64,000 bases of DNA from an uncultured Spartobacteria bacterium (GCA_903901425.1 CAIURC010000005.1:62001-126000); one strand, 5' to 3'; shown: positions 1 through 10,178, counted from the first letter of the stretch. Notes: a model not told the origin generated them from the letters alone. Made by a program: numbers and translations.

Positions 1-2449
1 CCCGCCGGATCTCCGACACCTGCCCCAGCGGAACTGTGCCCCCCCCGGGCAGGCTCACCAAGAGGTCCCGGAACCGGGTGAGATCCTCGCGTTCACCGCG
101 CTCAAACCGGACCTGGATCGGATACCGTTCCCTGCCCGACACAACAGTGCCCACGGGCCGTCCCCCCAACCCCACCTCGACGGTTTCCAGAACGTCGGCC
201 GCACGCAACCCGTACCGACCCAGTGCCTCGCGATCCACGCGGATTTCCAAAAACGGTTTACTCAGTGTCCGGCCCGCCACCACCCCCACGGCACCGGGCA
301 CCTGTTTGAGCACCCGTTCCACCTCCAACGCTTGAGCCTGCAACACCCCCAAATCCGGCCCCAGAAGTTTCACCCCGAGCTGCGCCCGGATTCCCGTCGA
401 CGTCATCAGGATCCGGTTCTCAATCGGCTGCAGAAATCCCGGCACTGATCCGGGCACCTGCCGCATTTTTTCCGTCAACTCAGCCACCAGCTTTTCCCGG
501 GTCATCCCGGGCCGCCATTCCCTGCGCGGTCTCAATTCGAGGGTGGTTTCGATCATTTCCGTTGGGGCGGGATCCGTGGCGGTGTCGGCGCGGCCCAACT
601 TTCCGGCGACCGTTTTCACCTCGGGCACCTGGCTCAACACAGCGTCCTGCCACGCCATGACCCGCTTGACTTCGCTCAAAGCCGCCGCTGGCACAAACGT
701 CGGCATAAAGAGCAGGCTCCCCTCGTCCAGCGCCGGCATGAACTCCGATCCCAACCCCTCAAAAACCCCTGCCCGGCCCCCGGGCAAAATCTGTCTGAGA
801 CCCGCCGGCAGCCCAAACCCGACCAGCAGCGCGCCCACCAGCAGCACCGCGGCCCCGGCCATGAGGAATCTGCTCCGCCGCAATGCAAAATCCAAGACCG
901 GTTCATAGAGGCTCTGGAGACGGCGCATCACCCAGTTGCCCGACTCTGCCCGGTACGGGCCACGCACCAGCACCGTGCACAAGACCGGCACCAGGGTCAG
1001 GGCCAGCACGCCCGACACCGCCATTGCCAGCGTCTTGGTGAACGCCAGGGGATGAAACAATTTCCCCTCCCGGCCTTCCAAGGCGAACACCGGCAGAAAC
1101 GCCAACAGAATGATTGCAATCGAGAAAAACACGGGGCGCCCGACCTGCACCGAGGCCGCCCGGACCCGCTCCAGATGGGAACCCGGACCTGCCCCCTCCT
1201 CCATGCGCCTGAGCACGTTCTCCGTGATCACAATCCCGGCATCCACCAGAACCCCGATGGCAATTGCGATCCCCGAAAGGGACATCAGGTTGCTGCCCAC
1301 GCCCAGCGGCCGCATCAGGAGAAACGCCCCAAGGATCGACAATGGCAGTGGAAGCGTCACCACCAAGATGCTCCGGAAATGCGCCAGAAACACCACGTGC
1401 GCCACCGTCACCAGCAGGATCTCTTCCACCAACGCCCAGCGCAGCGTCCCGATGGTCCGTTCAATCAACTCGCTCCGGTCATAAAACGGCCGGATTTCAA
1501 CCCCGCGCGGAAGGCTGGTCCGGATCACCTCCAGCTTCGCTTTGACCCGGCGGATGACTTCCCGCGCGTTCTCCCCGGTGCGCATCACCACGATGCCGCC
1601 CACCACTTCGCGCCCTCCGACATCCAGAACCCCGCGCCGGTATTCCCCCCCCTGCTCCACCCGGGCCACGTCTCTGAGGCAAATCGGGACACCGCCCCGT
1701 TCCTCCACCACCACCGCCTCCAAATCCGCCCGACTGCGCACCAATCCAACGCCGCGCACCACAAACTCCATCCCGTTCTCCTCCACGGTCTTGCCACCCA
1801 CGTTCAGGTTGCTGCGCCGCACCGCTTCCAGCACCCGCTCCAGACTCAAGCCCAGCGTCTGCAGCTTTTGAGGGGAAACCTCCACCTGATACTGCCGCAC
1901 AAAGCCCCCGATACTCGCCACCTCCGCGACGCCGGGCACCGCACTGAGTTGGTAACGGATTGTCCAGTCCTGAAGCGCCCGCAACGCCCCCAAATCCGAC
2001 CCCGAACCGCCTGGGTCCAGATAATACTGGTACACCCATCCGAGCCCCGTCGCATCCGGGCCCAGCTTCACTTCCACGCCCTCGGGCAGGCCGCCCCGGA
2101 GAAAACTCAACCGCTCCAAAACCCGTTGCCGGGCAAGGTCCGACCCCACGCCATCCTCAAACACCACCGTCACCAGGGAGAACCCAAACATGGACCCGGC
2201 CCGGACTGCGCGCACCCCGCCCAAACCCTGCAGGTTGACCGAGAGCGGATAGGTGACCTGATCTTCCACCTCCTGCGGACCGCGGCCCGCCCATTCCGCC
2301 GCCACCAGAACCTGGTTTTCGCTCAGATCCGGCAACGCATCCACCGGCGTGTCCCGAACGGCCCGAATCCCCAACGCCACCAGCAGAACGGCCATGCAGC
2401 CCACCCAAAGCCGGTGGCCCAAGGCCCAGCCAATCACCCGTTCAATCAC
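1..2449 (-). CDS. cusA: Cu(I)/Ag(I) efflux RND pump CusA (3' end missing)
   Basis: Inner-membrane proton-driven RND pump of the heavy-metal (HME) type, working with CusB and an outer-membrane channel. About 816 codons are visible; the family runs to about 1040, so the C-terminal part lies beyond the left edge. The N-terminus carries the family signature TPVDALPDLSENQV and the TM4 motif IGVLVDAGIVITEN, with the proton-relay Asp near residue 403. Three methionines (about 582, 632 and 682, in LLFMPT, PTEMIETT and NRILMTST) match the Met triad of E. coli CusA (573, 623, 672), which favours Cu(I)/Ag(I) over divalent metals. The start is GTG in a GTGA overlap with the cusB stop, so translation is probably coupled. 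The frame was checked at several points and stays open to the edge. No outer-membrane partner gene is seen on this side. Confidence 0.93.
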   Translation of the reverse strand, partial: MIERVIGWALGHRLWVGCMAVLLVALGIRAVRDTPVDALPDLSENQVLVAAEWAGRGPQEVEDQVTYPLSVNLQGLGGVRAVRAGSMFGFSLVTVVFEDGVGSDLARQRVLERLSFLRGGLPEGVEVKLGPDATGLGWVYQYYLDPGGSGSDLGALRALQDWTIRYQLSAVPGVAEVASIGGFVRQYQVEVSPQKLQTLGLSLERVLEAVRRSNLNVGGKTVEENGMEFVVRGVGLVRSRADLEAVVVEERGGVPICLRDVARVEQGGEYRRGVLDVGGREVVGGIVVMRTGENAREVIRRVKAKLEVIRTSLPRGVEIRPFYDRSELIERTIGTLRWALVEEILLVTVAHVVFLAHFRSILVVTLPLPLSILGAFLLMRPLGVGSNLMSLSGIAIAIGVLVDAGIVITENVLRRMEEGAGPGSHLERVRAASVQVGRPVFFSIAIILLAFLPVFALEGREGKLFHPLAFTKTLAMAVSGVLALTLVPVLCTVLVRGPYRAESGNWVMRRLQSLYEPVLDFALRRSRFLMAGAAVLLVGALLVGFGLPAGLRQILPGGRAGVFEGLGSEFMPALDEGSLLFMPTFVPAAALSEVKRVMAWQDAVLSQVPEVKTVAGKLGRADTATDPAPTEMIETTLELRPRREWRPGMTREKLVAELTEKMRQVPGSVPGFLQPIENRILMTSTGIRAQLGVKLLGPDLGVLQAQALEVERVLKQVPGAVGVVAGRTLSKPFLEIRVDREALGRYGLRAADVLETVEVGLGGRPVGTVVSGRERYPIQVRFERGEREDLTRFRDLLVSLPGGGTVPLGQVSEIRR

Positions 2450-4041
2450 GGTTCACCCCGCTTTCCCGGCTTGCCTTTCAACGGCCCACCTCCAGCCGGG
2501 TCAGCCGCATCCTCCATATCCTTCTTTTCCGCATTCTTCTCAAGCGACTGCGCCGGAGGAGCCCCGGAATCCGGCTCCCCTGAGAAGTCGAGCTGGGCCT
2601 GGCTGTCCACGAGGAGATTGGACTCCACCACCACGCGTTCCCCCGCTTGGAGCCCGGCGCGAACCTCCCAGAAATGGTCCCCGGCCCGTCCCAACTCCAC
2701 CCCGCGCCGCTCGTACACACCCGGTTCTTTCTCGACGTATACCCGGGCCCCGGTGCCGGTCCAGAGCACGGCCTCGCGCGGAACTGCCAGTGCCTCCCCC
2801 CCCACCTCGATCCGGCCGCTGGCCACCGAGAGATGCAGGATCTCATGCCCCAGATGTTTCCCATCCTGTCCCACCGGATTCTCCAACTCGACCCGAACTT
2901 TGGCTGTCCGGGTTTGCGGATCCAGATTGGGGTTGATGAACCCTATCTCCGACCGGAACACCCGGCCGGGCAACGACGGCAGGCGGATCTCCACCGGAAG
3001 CCCCACCCGCACAAAAGGCAGATCCTGTTCCGGAAGCGCAAACTGGAGCCACATCCGGCTGAAATCGGCCAACTCAAAGAGCCGTGTCCCCTCGGCCACA
3101 TACTGCCCCTCGTACACGTGGCGGCGCGTCACTGTGCCCGTGCGCGGCGCCAGAATCTCAAATTCAAGACCCGTCCCCCCTTCCGTCTGCATCCTTTCAA
3201 TCTGCGCCTTGGACAGCCCCCGCTGGCGCAGCCGGTTTTCCGCCGCCGCAAGGAGTGCCGGACTTGCCGCGCCGCCCCGTGCTAGGGCCCGGTATTCCCC
3301 CACCACCCCGCCGAGGTCCGGACTGTAAAATGTCGCCAGTGGCTGGCCCTCCACCACCTCGGCCCCCTCCCAGTTGATGTGGAGCTTTTCGATCCGGCCA
3401 GGAACCGTCGCACTCAGAATCCGATGCCGGGAATCGTTGTCCTCCACCACGCCCGGCACCCGGATGGTGCGCAGAACCTCCCGGCGCGCCACGGGTTCGA
3501 CGCGGATCCCGGCCACACGCTGGCTCCCCACCCGGAGCAGGAATGTGCCCCCCGTTTCGCCAGAAGCAGCCCGGAGTTCCTCTCTCCCACCTTCCCCACC
3601 TTCCCCACCTTCCCCACCTTCCCCACCTTCCCCACCTTCCCGGCCTTCCCGGCCTCCACCGCCTCTCCCGGGTGTCGCCTGGGACGCATCCCCATGTCCC
3701 TCCCCAGCGTCGGGGTTCGGCAACGCATAGACCGGTACAAGGTCCATGCCGCAGACCGTGCATTTTCCAGGCTTGTGAGATTTCACCCAGGGATGCATCG
3801 GACTCTGGTAATAGAGCGGCACGCGTCCCCCTTCCTGCATGGAGGGCGCTCCAAAAAACGCTCTGAACATCCCCTTCACCCCTGGCGCTCCAAGATACCC
3901 GAGCACCAAAAAGACCAAGAAAACGGCCACCACCACCCGCCCGATCAGCCTCCGCATTTTGCCCGCCTCCTGCGGCCCCGGCTCACCCGTTCCGCTCTGA
4001 GTCTCGGCTGAACCGGACGACAACCCTTCAGGACCGTTCAT
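2446..4041 (-). CDS. cusB: Efflux periplasmic adaptor CusB with fused heavy-metal-binding domain
   Basis: Membrane-fusion (HlyD/CusB) subunit that links the CusA pump to an outer-membrane channel and receives metal in the periplasm; 531 residues. A membrane anchor spans about residues 33-50. A heavy-metal-binding domain (YYQSPMHPW...CTVCGMDLVPVY) covers about 77-105, followed by a Gly/Glu tract (126-153). The barrel-sandwich and beta-barrel domains follow, with SATVPGRIEKL and FYSPDLGG typical of CusB. The start ATG at 4041 is chosen because AAAGGAG lies 7 bases upstream and the anchor follows directly; an upstream ATG at 4128 has no such site. It is first in the cusBA operon and overlaps cusA by 4 bases. 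Confidence 0.92.
   Translation of the reverse strand: MNGPEGLSSGSAETQSGTGEPGPQEAGKMRRLIGRVVVAVFLVFLVLGYLGAPGVKGMFRAFFGAPSMQEGGRVPLYYQSPMHPWVKSHKPGKCTVCGMDLVPVYALPNPDAGEGHGDASQATPGRGGGGREGREGGEGGEGGEGGEGGEGGREELRAASGETGGTFLLRVGSQRVAGIRVEPVARREVLRTIRVPGVVEDNDSRHRILSATVPGRIEKLHINWEGAEVVEGQPLATFYSPDLGGVVGEYRALARGGAASPALLAAAENRLRQRGLSKAQIERMQTEGGTGLEFEILAPRTGTVTRRHVYEGQYVAEGTRLFELADFSRMWLQFALPEQDLPFVRVGLPVEIRLPSLPGRVFRSEIGFINPNLDPQTRTAKVRVELENPVGQDGKHLGHEILHLSVASGRIEVGGEALAVPREAVLWTGTGARVYVEKEPGVYERRGVELGRAGDHFWEVRAGLQAGERVVVESNLLVDSQAQLDFSGEPDSGAPPAQSLEKNAEKKDMEDAADPAGGGPLKGKPGKRGEP
3591..3653. repeat. 9-bp tandem repeat inside cusB
   Basis: Five perfect copies of CTTCCCCAC followed by two CTTCCCGGC variants. 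On the coding strand the unit gives Gly-Gly-Glu repeats, so copy-number change keeps the reading frame. It sits between the metal-binding domain and the barrel-sandwich part of CusB. Confidence 0.9.
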
Positions 4042-4770
4042 CCGCAGGCTCCTTTCCGGCATCTGTCCAGCGTCTGTCCGGAGGGATACCCCGCCGCAGA
4101 ACCTTGCCCCGTTCAGGCATCGCAGCATCCACCCCGCACAAGCCTCTCAGGAGCCGCAGTGCCGTCTTTCTGCGCCCCTCTCCTCTCGTGCAGTTTTCCC
4201 GTTCGGATTCCAATCCCCCCCCGTTTTTTGCGCACCCCGATCTGTTCATCCCTTCCCTCCTCCCTCCAGCTCCTTGCCTCCTCCCGCCCGAATTTCCGTT
4301 AAATGCCGGTTTCCTGACCTCGCCCTGAAAAATCGTCCCCCGCCAAAAAACAGTCGTCCCGAATTGGGAAAAGTCAACCGGCAGAGTTTGCTTGAAAAAC
4401 GAACCTTTGCGGAGTCGGGGCATGCATGGATTTTGGACAGCTCAACCCCGGATCCGTTCGGTTTTGAGACACGGTTTCTGAACTTTCACACGGAACCTTC
4501 GCGAGGCCGCTTCACCGACTCCGAGTGGACTGGCGACTCGCCGCTCGAACTTCAGCCGGAGTTGCGCAGGCAAATTTCCGGGCCCCTGCTCCAAACTCAG
4601 GAGTTCGCTGGATGCGCTCCAGCAGCCTGTCTCCCTGGGACTACGGACCGGGATGGAGACTCTCCGCAGGAAAACTTAGGCTGTTTATTTCCCAAACCCG
4701 CGCCGAAACTAGGGGGACCAATCAGTCTGGCAGTTGACACTGATCAAAAGATCCCGCGAGGATTGGGTTC
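4042..4770. other. Long intergenic region between cusB and a divergent oxidoreductase gene
   Basis: About 730 bases with no convincing gene; the open frames here look random and lack a ribosome site. It must hold the promoters of two divergent units. On the minus strand a TTGACT lies near 4370 and on the plus strand a TTGACA at 4734-4739, but neither has a good -10 partner. No metal-regulator operator was recognised. Confidence 0.5.
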
Positions 4771-6183
4771 ATGAAAAATCCTGAGTCCCCCCTGCTGAGC
4801 CGGCGTGATTTCATCCGGACAGCCTCCCAGACCGCCACCGTTTCCGCCCTTGCGGGCGTGGCGCTGCCCCATGTGCATGCAGCCGGCAGCGACTCCATCA
4901 ACATCGCCCTGATCGGCTGCGGCGGCCGCGGCACCGGTGCCGCCAAGAACGCCATGGACCAGAGCGGACCTCCGATCAATCTCGTGGCCATGGCTGACGT
5001 GTTCGAACACCGCCTCCAAGGCAGCCATGAAACCCTGAAACGGCACCTGCCCAATCAGGTTCAGGTGCCCGATGACCGCAAGTTCGTCGGGTTCGACAGT
5101 TACAAGGGCGCCATGGACAGCCTGAAAAAGGGCGATGTCGTCATCTGCACCACCCCCATGGCATTCCGCTGGGTTCATTTCCAGTACGCCATCGAGAAAG
5201 GGCTCAACGTTTTCATGGAAAAACCCGTGACCGCGGACGGCCCCTCCTCGCGCCGGATGCTCAAGCTCAACGAAGAAGCCGAGAAAAAGGGCCTGAAAGT
5301 CGGCGTCGGTCTCAACAGCCGGCACAGCAAAGCGCTCCAGGAACTCCACAAACGAATCGGCGACGGCGAAATCGGCGACATCCAGTTCATGCGCGGGTAC
5401 CGCATGGCCGGTCCGATCGGATCGGCATTCTCGGAAAAATACCCGGGCCCCAACAACGATCTTCCGGGCAAACCCAACGAACTGCTCTGGCAGATTTCAC
5501 GGTTCCACAGCTTCCTCTGGGCGAGCGGTGGCTGCTTCAGCGACTTCAACATCCACCACATCGACCACCTGTGCTGGATGAAGAACGCATGGCCGGTGAA
5601 GGCACAGGCCATTGGCGGCCGGCACTACCGCGGGAACAATGTGGACCAGAACTTCGACAGCTACGCCGTCGAGTATGTGTTCGAAGACGGTGCCCGGCTG
5701 TACATGGATGGCCGCTGCATGGTCGGCGCCAACCAGCAGTACTCCAGCTACGTGCACGGCACCAAAGGCATGGCCATCGCCTCCAAGAGCGGCGACGCCG
5801 GGCTCCCCTCCAGCACGTTCCGTGGACAGGCCCCCAGCCGGAGCAACATGATCTGGACCTCCGAGGTGCCGCCGCATCTGGCCCAGTCCCACTTCAACGA
5901 GTGGACCGCCCTCATCGACGCGATCCGTCAGGGAACCCCGTTCAACGAGGTCAAACGTGGCGTCGAAGCCAGCGTGGTCACCTCCATGGGCCGCATGGCG
6001 GCTCACACCGGCCAGGAAGTCACCTTCGATGAAATGCTCAACCACGAGCACGAGTACTGCCCCGATGCCGACAAGATGACCAAGGACAGCCCGGCTCCGC
6101 TCAAGGCCGGTCCCGATGGCAAGTACCCTGTCCCGACCCCCGGCGAGAAAAAAGGCCAGGTCTGGCGCGAATGGTACGACTAA
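4771..6183 (+). CDS. Tat-exported Gfo/Idh/MocA family oxidoreductase
   Basis: NAD(P)-dependent sugar or inositol dehydrogenase-like protein of 470 residues. A twin-arginine signal (SRRDFIR, residues 10-16) precedes a hydrophobic stretch ending near LPHVHA, so it is probably exported folded with its cofactor. The Rossmann motif ALIGCGGRGTG lies near 46-56 and the family FMEKP motif at 148-152. The C-terminal alpha/beta substrate domain follows (residues about 175-470). A GAGG ribosome site precedes the ATG by 9 bases. Exported members are abundant in Verrucomicrobiota and Planctomycetes and are thought to act on sugars in the periplasm. The substrate is not predictable here and no catabolic gene is next to it. 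Confidence 0.9.
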   Translation: MKNPESPLLSRRDFIRTASQTATVSALAGVALPHVHAAGSDSINIALIGCGGRGTGAAKNAMDQSGPPINLVAMADVFEHRLQGSHETLKRHLPNQVQVPDDRKFVGFDSYKGAMDSLKKGDVVICTTPMAFRWVHFQYAIEKGLNVFMEKPVTADGPSSRRMLKLNEEAEKKGLKVGVGLNSRHSKALQELHKRIGDGEIGDIQFMRGYRMAGPIGSAFSEKYPGPNNDLPGKPNELLWQISRFHSFLWASGGCFSDFNIHHIDHLCWMKNAWPVKAQAIGGRHYRGNNVDQNFDSYAVEYVFEDGARLYMDGRCMVGANQQYSSYVHGTKGMAIASKSGDAGLPSSTFRGQAPSRSNMIWTSEVPPHLAQSHFNEWTALIDAIRQGTPFNEVKRGVEASVVTSMGRMAAHTGQEVTFDEMLNHEHEYCPDADKMTKDSPAPLKAGPDGKYPVPTPGEKKGQVWREWYD

Positions 6184-6513
6184 GCCGCTGATTCCACGTC
6201 TCCACCCCGCAAGGGGTGGAGACGCTCCCTCCTCCCCCGCTCCCTCCAGCCCCGCGGGTATCCGCAGGGGAGCTCACCGAGCCCCCCACCTGCGCGCCCC
6301 TTCTGGCAGTGAAGCGCATCCCCCCAGCACTCCCAACGAGTAGGATACACGTCTCGGGCGTCCGGAGGTGCCGGAAGTAGAGACAGTCTTAACACCCCGC
6401 ACGCGCCCGCCCGCAGACGCCCAGCAAGCGCAGGGGCATCCCGGATTCACGGCGGGACGGGAGAGGAGCAGCCGAGTCACTGGCTGCTTCCCCTCAATGG
6501 TTGGCGGCTCTGT
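6184..6513. other. Intergenic region, 3' side of two convergent genes
   Basis: The stretch between the oxidoreductase stop and the cysNC stop. Apart from the hairpin at 6197-6224 nothing was recognised; no coding frame with a plausible start was found. Confidence 0.5.
6197..6224. terminator. Perfect 12-bp hairpin with GCAA loop, possible terminator
   Basis: CGTCTCCACCCC pairs with GGGGTGGAGACG around a GCAA (GNRA-type) tetraloop, 13 bases after the oxidoreductase stop. There is no T-run; a pyrimidine-rich CTCCCTCCTCCCCC follows. It may mark the 3' end of the transcript or protect it from nucleases. Confidence 0.6.
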
Positions 6514-8430
6514 TTAGATCTCCGGGAAGAACTCCGGCTTCACCCGGGGCCGGACCAACTCCAGCACCGCTGCCACGCTTTCCTCCAAGGTCCACTTGGC
6601 AGTTGGCACCACCAGTTCCGGATTTTCCGGTGCCTCGTAAGGGGCCGTGATCCCGGTGAACTCTTGGATCTCCCCAGCCCGAGCCTTCTTATAGAGGCTC
6701 TTGGGATCGCGCTGTTCGCAGAGTTCAAGCGGAGCGTCCACAAACACCTCCACGAAGTCGCAGCCGCCCTCCAAGGCGATCTGCCGCGCCCGGAGACGGT
6801 CTGCCCGGTAGGGCGAGATGAAGGCCGTCAGCACAATCAAACCCGCATCGGCCATGAGCCGCGCGACCTCCGCCACGCGGCGGATGTTTTCGACCCGGTC
6901 TTCAGGTGAAAAGCCGAGGTTGGAGTTCAACCCGTGCCGGACATTGTCCCCGTCCAGAATGCAGGGATGCATGCCCATGTTGAAAAGCTCGCGCTCGACT
7001 GCGCGGGACAGCGTGGATTTGCCCGAACCGCTCAGACCCGTCAGCCACACCACCGCCCCCTTGTGCCCGTTCCGCAGCGCCCGGTGCTGGGCTGTCACAT
7101 CGCCCTCGCTCCAGAAAATGTTCCTGGATTTCACCTGGGTCCGGTCGGTGTAGACGCCGCCCGAAAGGATCCCGCCGCCGCCCACCTGGCGGTTGTCGAC
7201 GATCACAAACCGGCCCAAGGTTGGGATCCGGTCATGGTTGTCCATCACCAGCGGTGAACGGGTCTGAAGCGTGATTTCCGCCACGTCGTTTTTCAGGAGC
7301 CGGTCGGAAGGCTGCTGGGCCACCTCGAGCGTGGAAGCGTCCACCACCCGGTCAATGGACACCAGTTCGCAGTCCACCTCCTGGGTGGTGAGCTTGAGCC
7401 GGTACCGTTCCCCGATCACCAGCGGGTTTTTGCCCATCCAGAACAGGTTCGCCTTGAACCGGTTGGACTCGATGGGCGCGTCTTTTTCGTGCGAGGCCAC
7501 ATGCCCGCGCTGCACAAAGATCTGTTCGGTGAGCGTGATTGCAACGCTCTGGCCGGCATAAGCCACCTCGGTCTTTGGCCCGTTCCAGTTCTCGATGGAG
7601 GCCACCACCGAGGTCTTGTTGTTGGGCGAAAACACGAGCTGATCCCCGACCCGAAGCGTACCCGTCTCGATACGGCCAGCAATGATCCGGCGTTCGTCGA
7701 ACCGGTATACGTCCTGCACCGGGAGACGCAGCGGCAGTTCGTTGAGCGGCTTGGGTGCCTCGAACTGGTCGAGCATGTCGAGCACGGTCGGCCCGGTGTA
7801 CCATGGCATCTCGGCCCGCGCCGGCAACGCCACGTTCAATCCATTCCGCGCGGACACCGGGACAAAGGTCCTGGCCTCCAACCCGATCTGGGAAAGGAAC
7901 GCACGGTACTCGGCCACCACGGATTCAAACACCTCCTGCGAAAACCCCACGAGATCCATTTTGTTCACCGCCACCACCACCTGCCGGATCCCGAGCAGGC
8001 TGAGCAGGTAGCCGTGACGCCGGGACTGCTCGCGCACTCCCTCGTTCGCGGCAATGAGCAGCACTGCCGCATCCGCGCTGGCAGCCCCTGTCACCATGTT
8101 CTTTAGGAACTCCTTGTGGCCCGGCGCGTCAATGATCACGTAGGGCCGGCGCGCCGTCTTGAACTGGATCTGCGTCGTGTCGATCGTGATGTTCTGCTCC
8201 TGCTCCTCGAGGAGCGAGTCGAGCAGGAAGGCGTACTCGAACTCCATCCCCTCCTTCCGGCAGGACTCCCGGATCTGGTCCACTTTGCCGTCCGGCAACG
8301 AATTGGTGTCGTAAAAAATCCGGCCCACCAGCGTGGATTTGCCGTGGTCCACGTGCCCCACAAAAACCACCCGCAGCCGCTGCTGGTCCTCCGTGGAGGC
8401 CACCGTCTTCTGGTCAATCGTCTGAGTCAT
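6514..8430 (-). CDS. cysNC: Bifunctional sulfate adenylyltransferase GTPase subunit / APS kinase (CysN-CysC)
   Basis: Fused enzyme of 638 residues. The N-terminal part is the GTPase subunit of ATP sulfurylase, which drives APS formation with CysD: G1 GHVDHGKST at 25-33, DAPGH at 101-105, NKMD at 156-159, then EF-Tu-like barrels. The C-terminal part (about 455-638) is APS kinase, with Walker [10 protein letters not shown] at 465-473, [10 protein letters not shown] and FISPYRADR; it phosphorylates APS to PAPS. The start at 8430 is preceded by GAGGAG, better than an upstream in-frame ATG. It is the last gene of cysH-cysD-cysNC and starts 29 bases after the cysD stop. The same fusion occurs in NodQ. 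Confidence 0.96.
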   Translation of the reverse strand: MTQTIDQKTVASTEDQQRLRVVFVGHVDHGKSTLVGRIFYDTNSLPDGKVDQIRESCRKEGMEFEYAFLLDSLLEEQEQNITIDTTQIQFKTARRPYVIIDAPGHKEFLKNMVTGAASADAAVLLIAANEGVREQSRRHGYLLSLLGIRQVVVAVNKMDLVGFSQEVFESVVAEYRAFLSQIGLEARTFVPVSARNGLNVALPARAEMPWYTGPTVLDMLDQFEAPKPLNELPLRLPVQDVYRFDERRIIAGRIETGTLRVGDQLVFSPNNKTSVVASIENWNGPKTEVAYAGQSVAITLTEQIFVQRGHVASHEKDAPIESNRFKANLFWMGKNPLVIGERYRLKLTTQEVDCELVSIDRVVDASTLEVAQQPSDRLLKNDVAEITLQTRSPLVMDNHDRIPTLGRFVIVDNRQVGGGGILSGGVYTDRTQVKSRNIFWSEGDVTAQHRALRNGHKGAVVWLTGLSGSGKSTLSRAVERELFNMGMHPCILDGDNVRHGLNSNLGFSPEDRVENIRRVAEVARLMADAGLIVLTAFISPYRADRLRARQIALEGGCDFVEVFVDAPLELCEQRDPKSLYKKARAGEIQEFTGITAPYEAPENPELVVPTAKWTLEESVAAVLELVRPRVKPEFFPEI

Positions 8431-8459
8431 TGGTTGTCTCCTCTCTTCTGTTCCCGTCC

Positions 8460-9407
8460 TCACATGAACCCTTTGGCCCGCAGTTTCTGCATCGCGTTGC
8501 GCTCGTGGTGGTCCTGCGCCCGGCCCGCCCGCTCGCTCGTCTTGGTCACCGCCAACTCGTCGATGATCTTGTCAATCGTGTCCGCATCCGACTCCACAGG
8601 ACCCGAAATCGGCCAGCACCCCAAGGACCGGAACCGATACCGTTTTCCGTCCTTGCCCGTGCGGGCAAAGTACATTTTGGGAATCGGAATCCCCTCGCGC
8701 TGGATGTAGAGCCAGATGTCCCGCTCCGTCCAGTCCAGCAACGTCTGAATCCGCACGTGTTCCCCGGCCGCGCAGCTCGTGGTGAACTGGTTCCAGAACT
8801 CGGGCGGCTGGTCCGCGTAGTCCCACTCGAAATCTTTGTTCCGCGGACTGAAATACCGCTCCTTGGCCCGGGTCGAGTCCTCGTCCCGGCGGATCCCGGT
8901 GATCAGCGCATCCCAGCGGTGCTCCGCCATGACCTGCTGGAGCGCCGCCGTCTTCAACTCGTGCGTCACCGTCACCGGGTCCGCTGTGTCGTACCCCACC
9001 GGACCGCGCTCCGCATACGCGCCGCGCCCGGCCCGGGCGTCCTCGTTGATCTTGACGATCAGGTTGAGGTTGTGGTGCGCCACTGCCCAGTCCCGGTACT
9101 CGAGCATTTCAGGAAACTCGTACGTCGTGTCGATGTGCAGGAGCGGATACGGGATGTGCCCGCAGAACGCCTTCTTGGACAACCAGATCAGCACGTTGGA
9201 GTCTTTCCCCATCGACCACGGCATGCAGATGTTCTTGAAGTGATGGAACGCCTCCCGGATCAGGAAAATGCTCTGGGCCTCCAACGCGTCCAGGTGCGCA
9301 CAGTCCGCCCGGGAAATCTTTTCAGGAAAAAACGCCGGTTGCCCGTCCTCCGGGGCCGGATATTTCCCCGCATAAGCGGGATGCTCGGACATCGGTACTT
9401 TGCTCAT
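8460..9407 (-). CDS. cysD: Sulfate adenylyltransferase subunit 2 (CysD)
   Basis: Catalytic subunit of ATP sulfurylase; with CysN it makes APS from sulfate and ATP in the cytoplasm. The protein has 315 residues, the usual length. The PP-loop appears as [10 protein letters not shown] (residues 63-72), a known variant of SGGKDS. Other family blocks are [25 protein letters not shown] and [12 protein letters not shown], and the C-terminus is Lys/Arg-rich as usual. It lies 33 bases after cysH and 29 before cysNC, forming one operon. Confidence 0.96.
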   Translation of the reverse strand: MSKVPMSEHPAYAGKYPAPEDGQPAFFPEKISRADCAHLDALEAQSIFLIREAFHHFKNICMPWSMGKDSNVLIWLSKKAFCGHIPYPLLHIDTTYEFPEMLEYRDWAVAHHNLNLIVKINEDARAGRGAYAERGPVGYDTADPVTVTHELKTAALQQVMAEHRWDALITGIRRDEDSTRAKERYFSPRNKDFEWDYADQPPEFWNQFTTSCAAGEHVRIQTLLDWTERDIWLYIQREGIPIPKMYFARTGKDGKRYRFRSLGCWPISGPVESDADTIDKIIDELAVTKTSERAGRAQDHHERNAMQKLRAKGFM

Positions 9408-9440
9408 AAAATCTCGTCTGCTGCTTGGTGGTTCCGTGTT

Positions 9441-10178
9441 TTAAATGCTCGCCCCCAGAAAGGTGTGGATGCCGCACTCGGCCTTGTCGAATCCCGTCCA
9501 GCGCCCCGCGCGCTCATGCTCGCCCGCCTTGGTTGCCCGCGTGCACGGCCAGCAGCCAATCGACCGGTAGCCCTGGTCCTGCAACGGGTTGTACGGGATC
9601 CCGTGCTGTTTCATGTGCTCCCACACTGCTTCCCGCGTCCAACCCGCCATCGGATTCAGCTTCAAAATGTACCGGTCCCGCAGAACGTCAAAATGGTAGA
9701 GCTCCAAAATCCCCACCCCGTCCCGCGTCTCCGACTGCTGACGACGCACTCCGGTCATCCACACCGCATGCTGCTCAAGCTTCCGCTGCAACGGCACCAC
9801 CTTCCTCAGCGTGCAGCACAGGTCCGGCTTGCTCTCCCACAGTTCCACCCCCAACTCCGCCGCCTGCTCTTCCGGAGTCTGGTCCGGCAACAGCATTTCA
9901 ATCTGGATCCCAAAAAACTCCTCCAACCGGCTCCGCAACTCGTAGGTCTCCGGAAACAACAACTGGGTGTCCAGGCTGAACACCCGGAAATTGAACCCTG
10001 CACGGACCGCATGGTGCAGCATCACCAGGCCCGCCCCCTGAAAACTGGTGCCAATCGCTGCCCGGGTCCCGAACCGTTCCCAGGTCCAGCGCAGGATCTC
10101 CTCGAGGGAAGCGGATTCAAAGCGCGCGGAGAGCGCGCGGACTTCCTCGGGCTGAATCTCATGGGGCAGAAGGGACAT
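9441..10178 (-). CDS. cysH: Assimilatory APS/PAPS reductase (CysH), iron-sulfur type
   Basis: Reduces adenylylsulfate to sulfite with electrons from thioredoxin or glutaredoxin; 245 residues. It has the PAPS-reductase fold (GTSFQGAG for the PP-loop, FSLDTQLLFPETY). It also carries the cysteine pairs CC at 121-122 and CxxC at 209-212, the [4Fe-4S] signature of plant/Pseudomonas-type APS reductases, plus the catalytic Cys in ECGIHTF (235). This suggests APS as the preferred substrate, although some such enzymes also take PAPS. It is the first gene of the operon. No clear Shine-Dalgarno precedes the ATG. No sulfite reductase gene is in the window. Confidence 0.93.
   Translation of the reverse strand: MSLLPHEIQPEEVRALSARFESASLEEILRWTWERFGTRAAIGTSFQGAGLVMLHHAVRAGFNFRVFSLDTQLLFPETYELRSRLEEFFGIQIEMLLPDQTPEEQAAELGVELWESKPDLCCTLRKVVPLQRKLEQHAVWMTGVRRQQSETRDGVGILELYHFDVLRDRYILKLNPMAGWTREAVWEHMKQHGIPYNPLQDQGYRSIGCWPCTRATKAGEHERAGRWTGFDKAECGIHTFLGASI

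Noticed and set aside
1052-3328. Open frame of 758 codons on the plus strand opposite cusBA
   Set aside because: It is antisense to two well supported genes, is rich in His, Pro and Arg as expected of a GC-driven shadow frame, and shows no family motif.
4042-4423. Minus-strand frame upstream of cusB as a separate regulator gene
   Set aside because: It overlaps the start of cusB, has no DNA-binding or metal-binding motif, and lacks a ribosome site.
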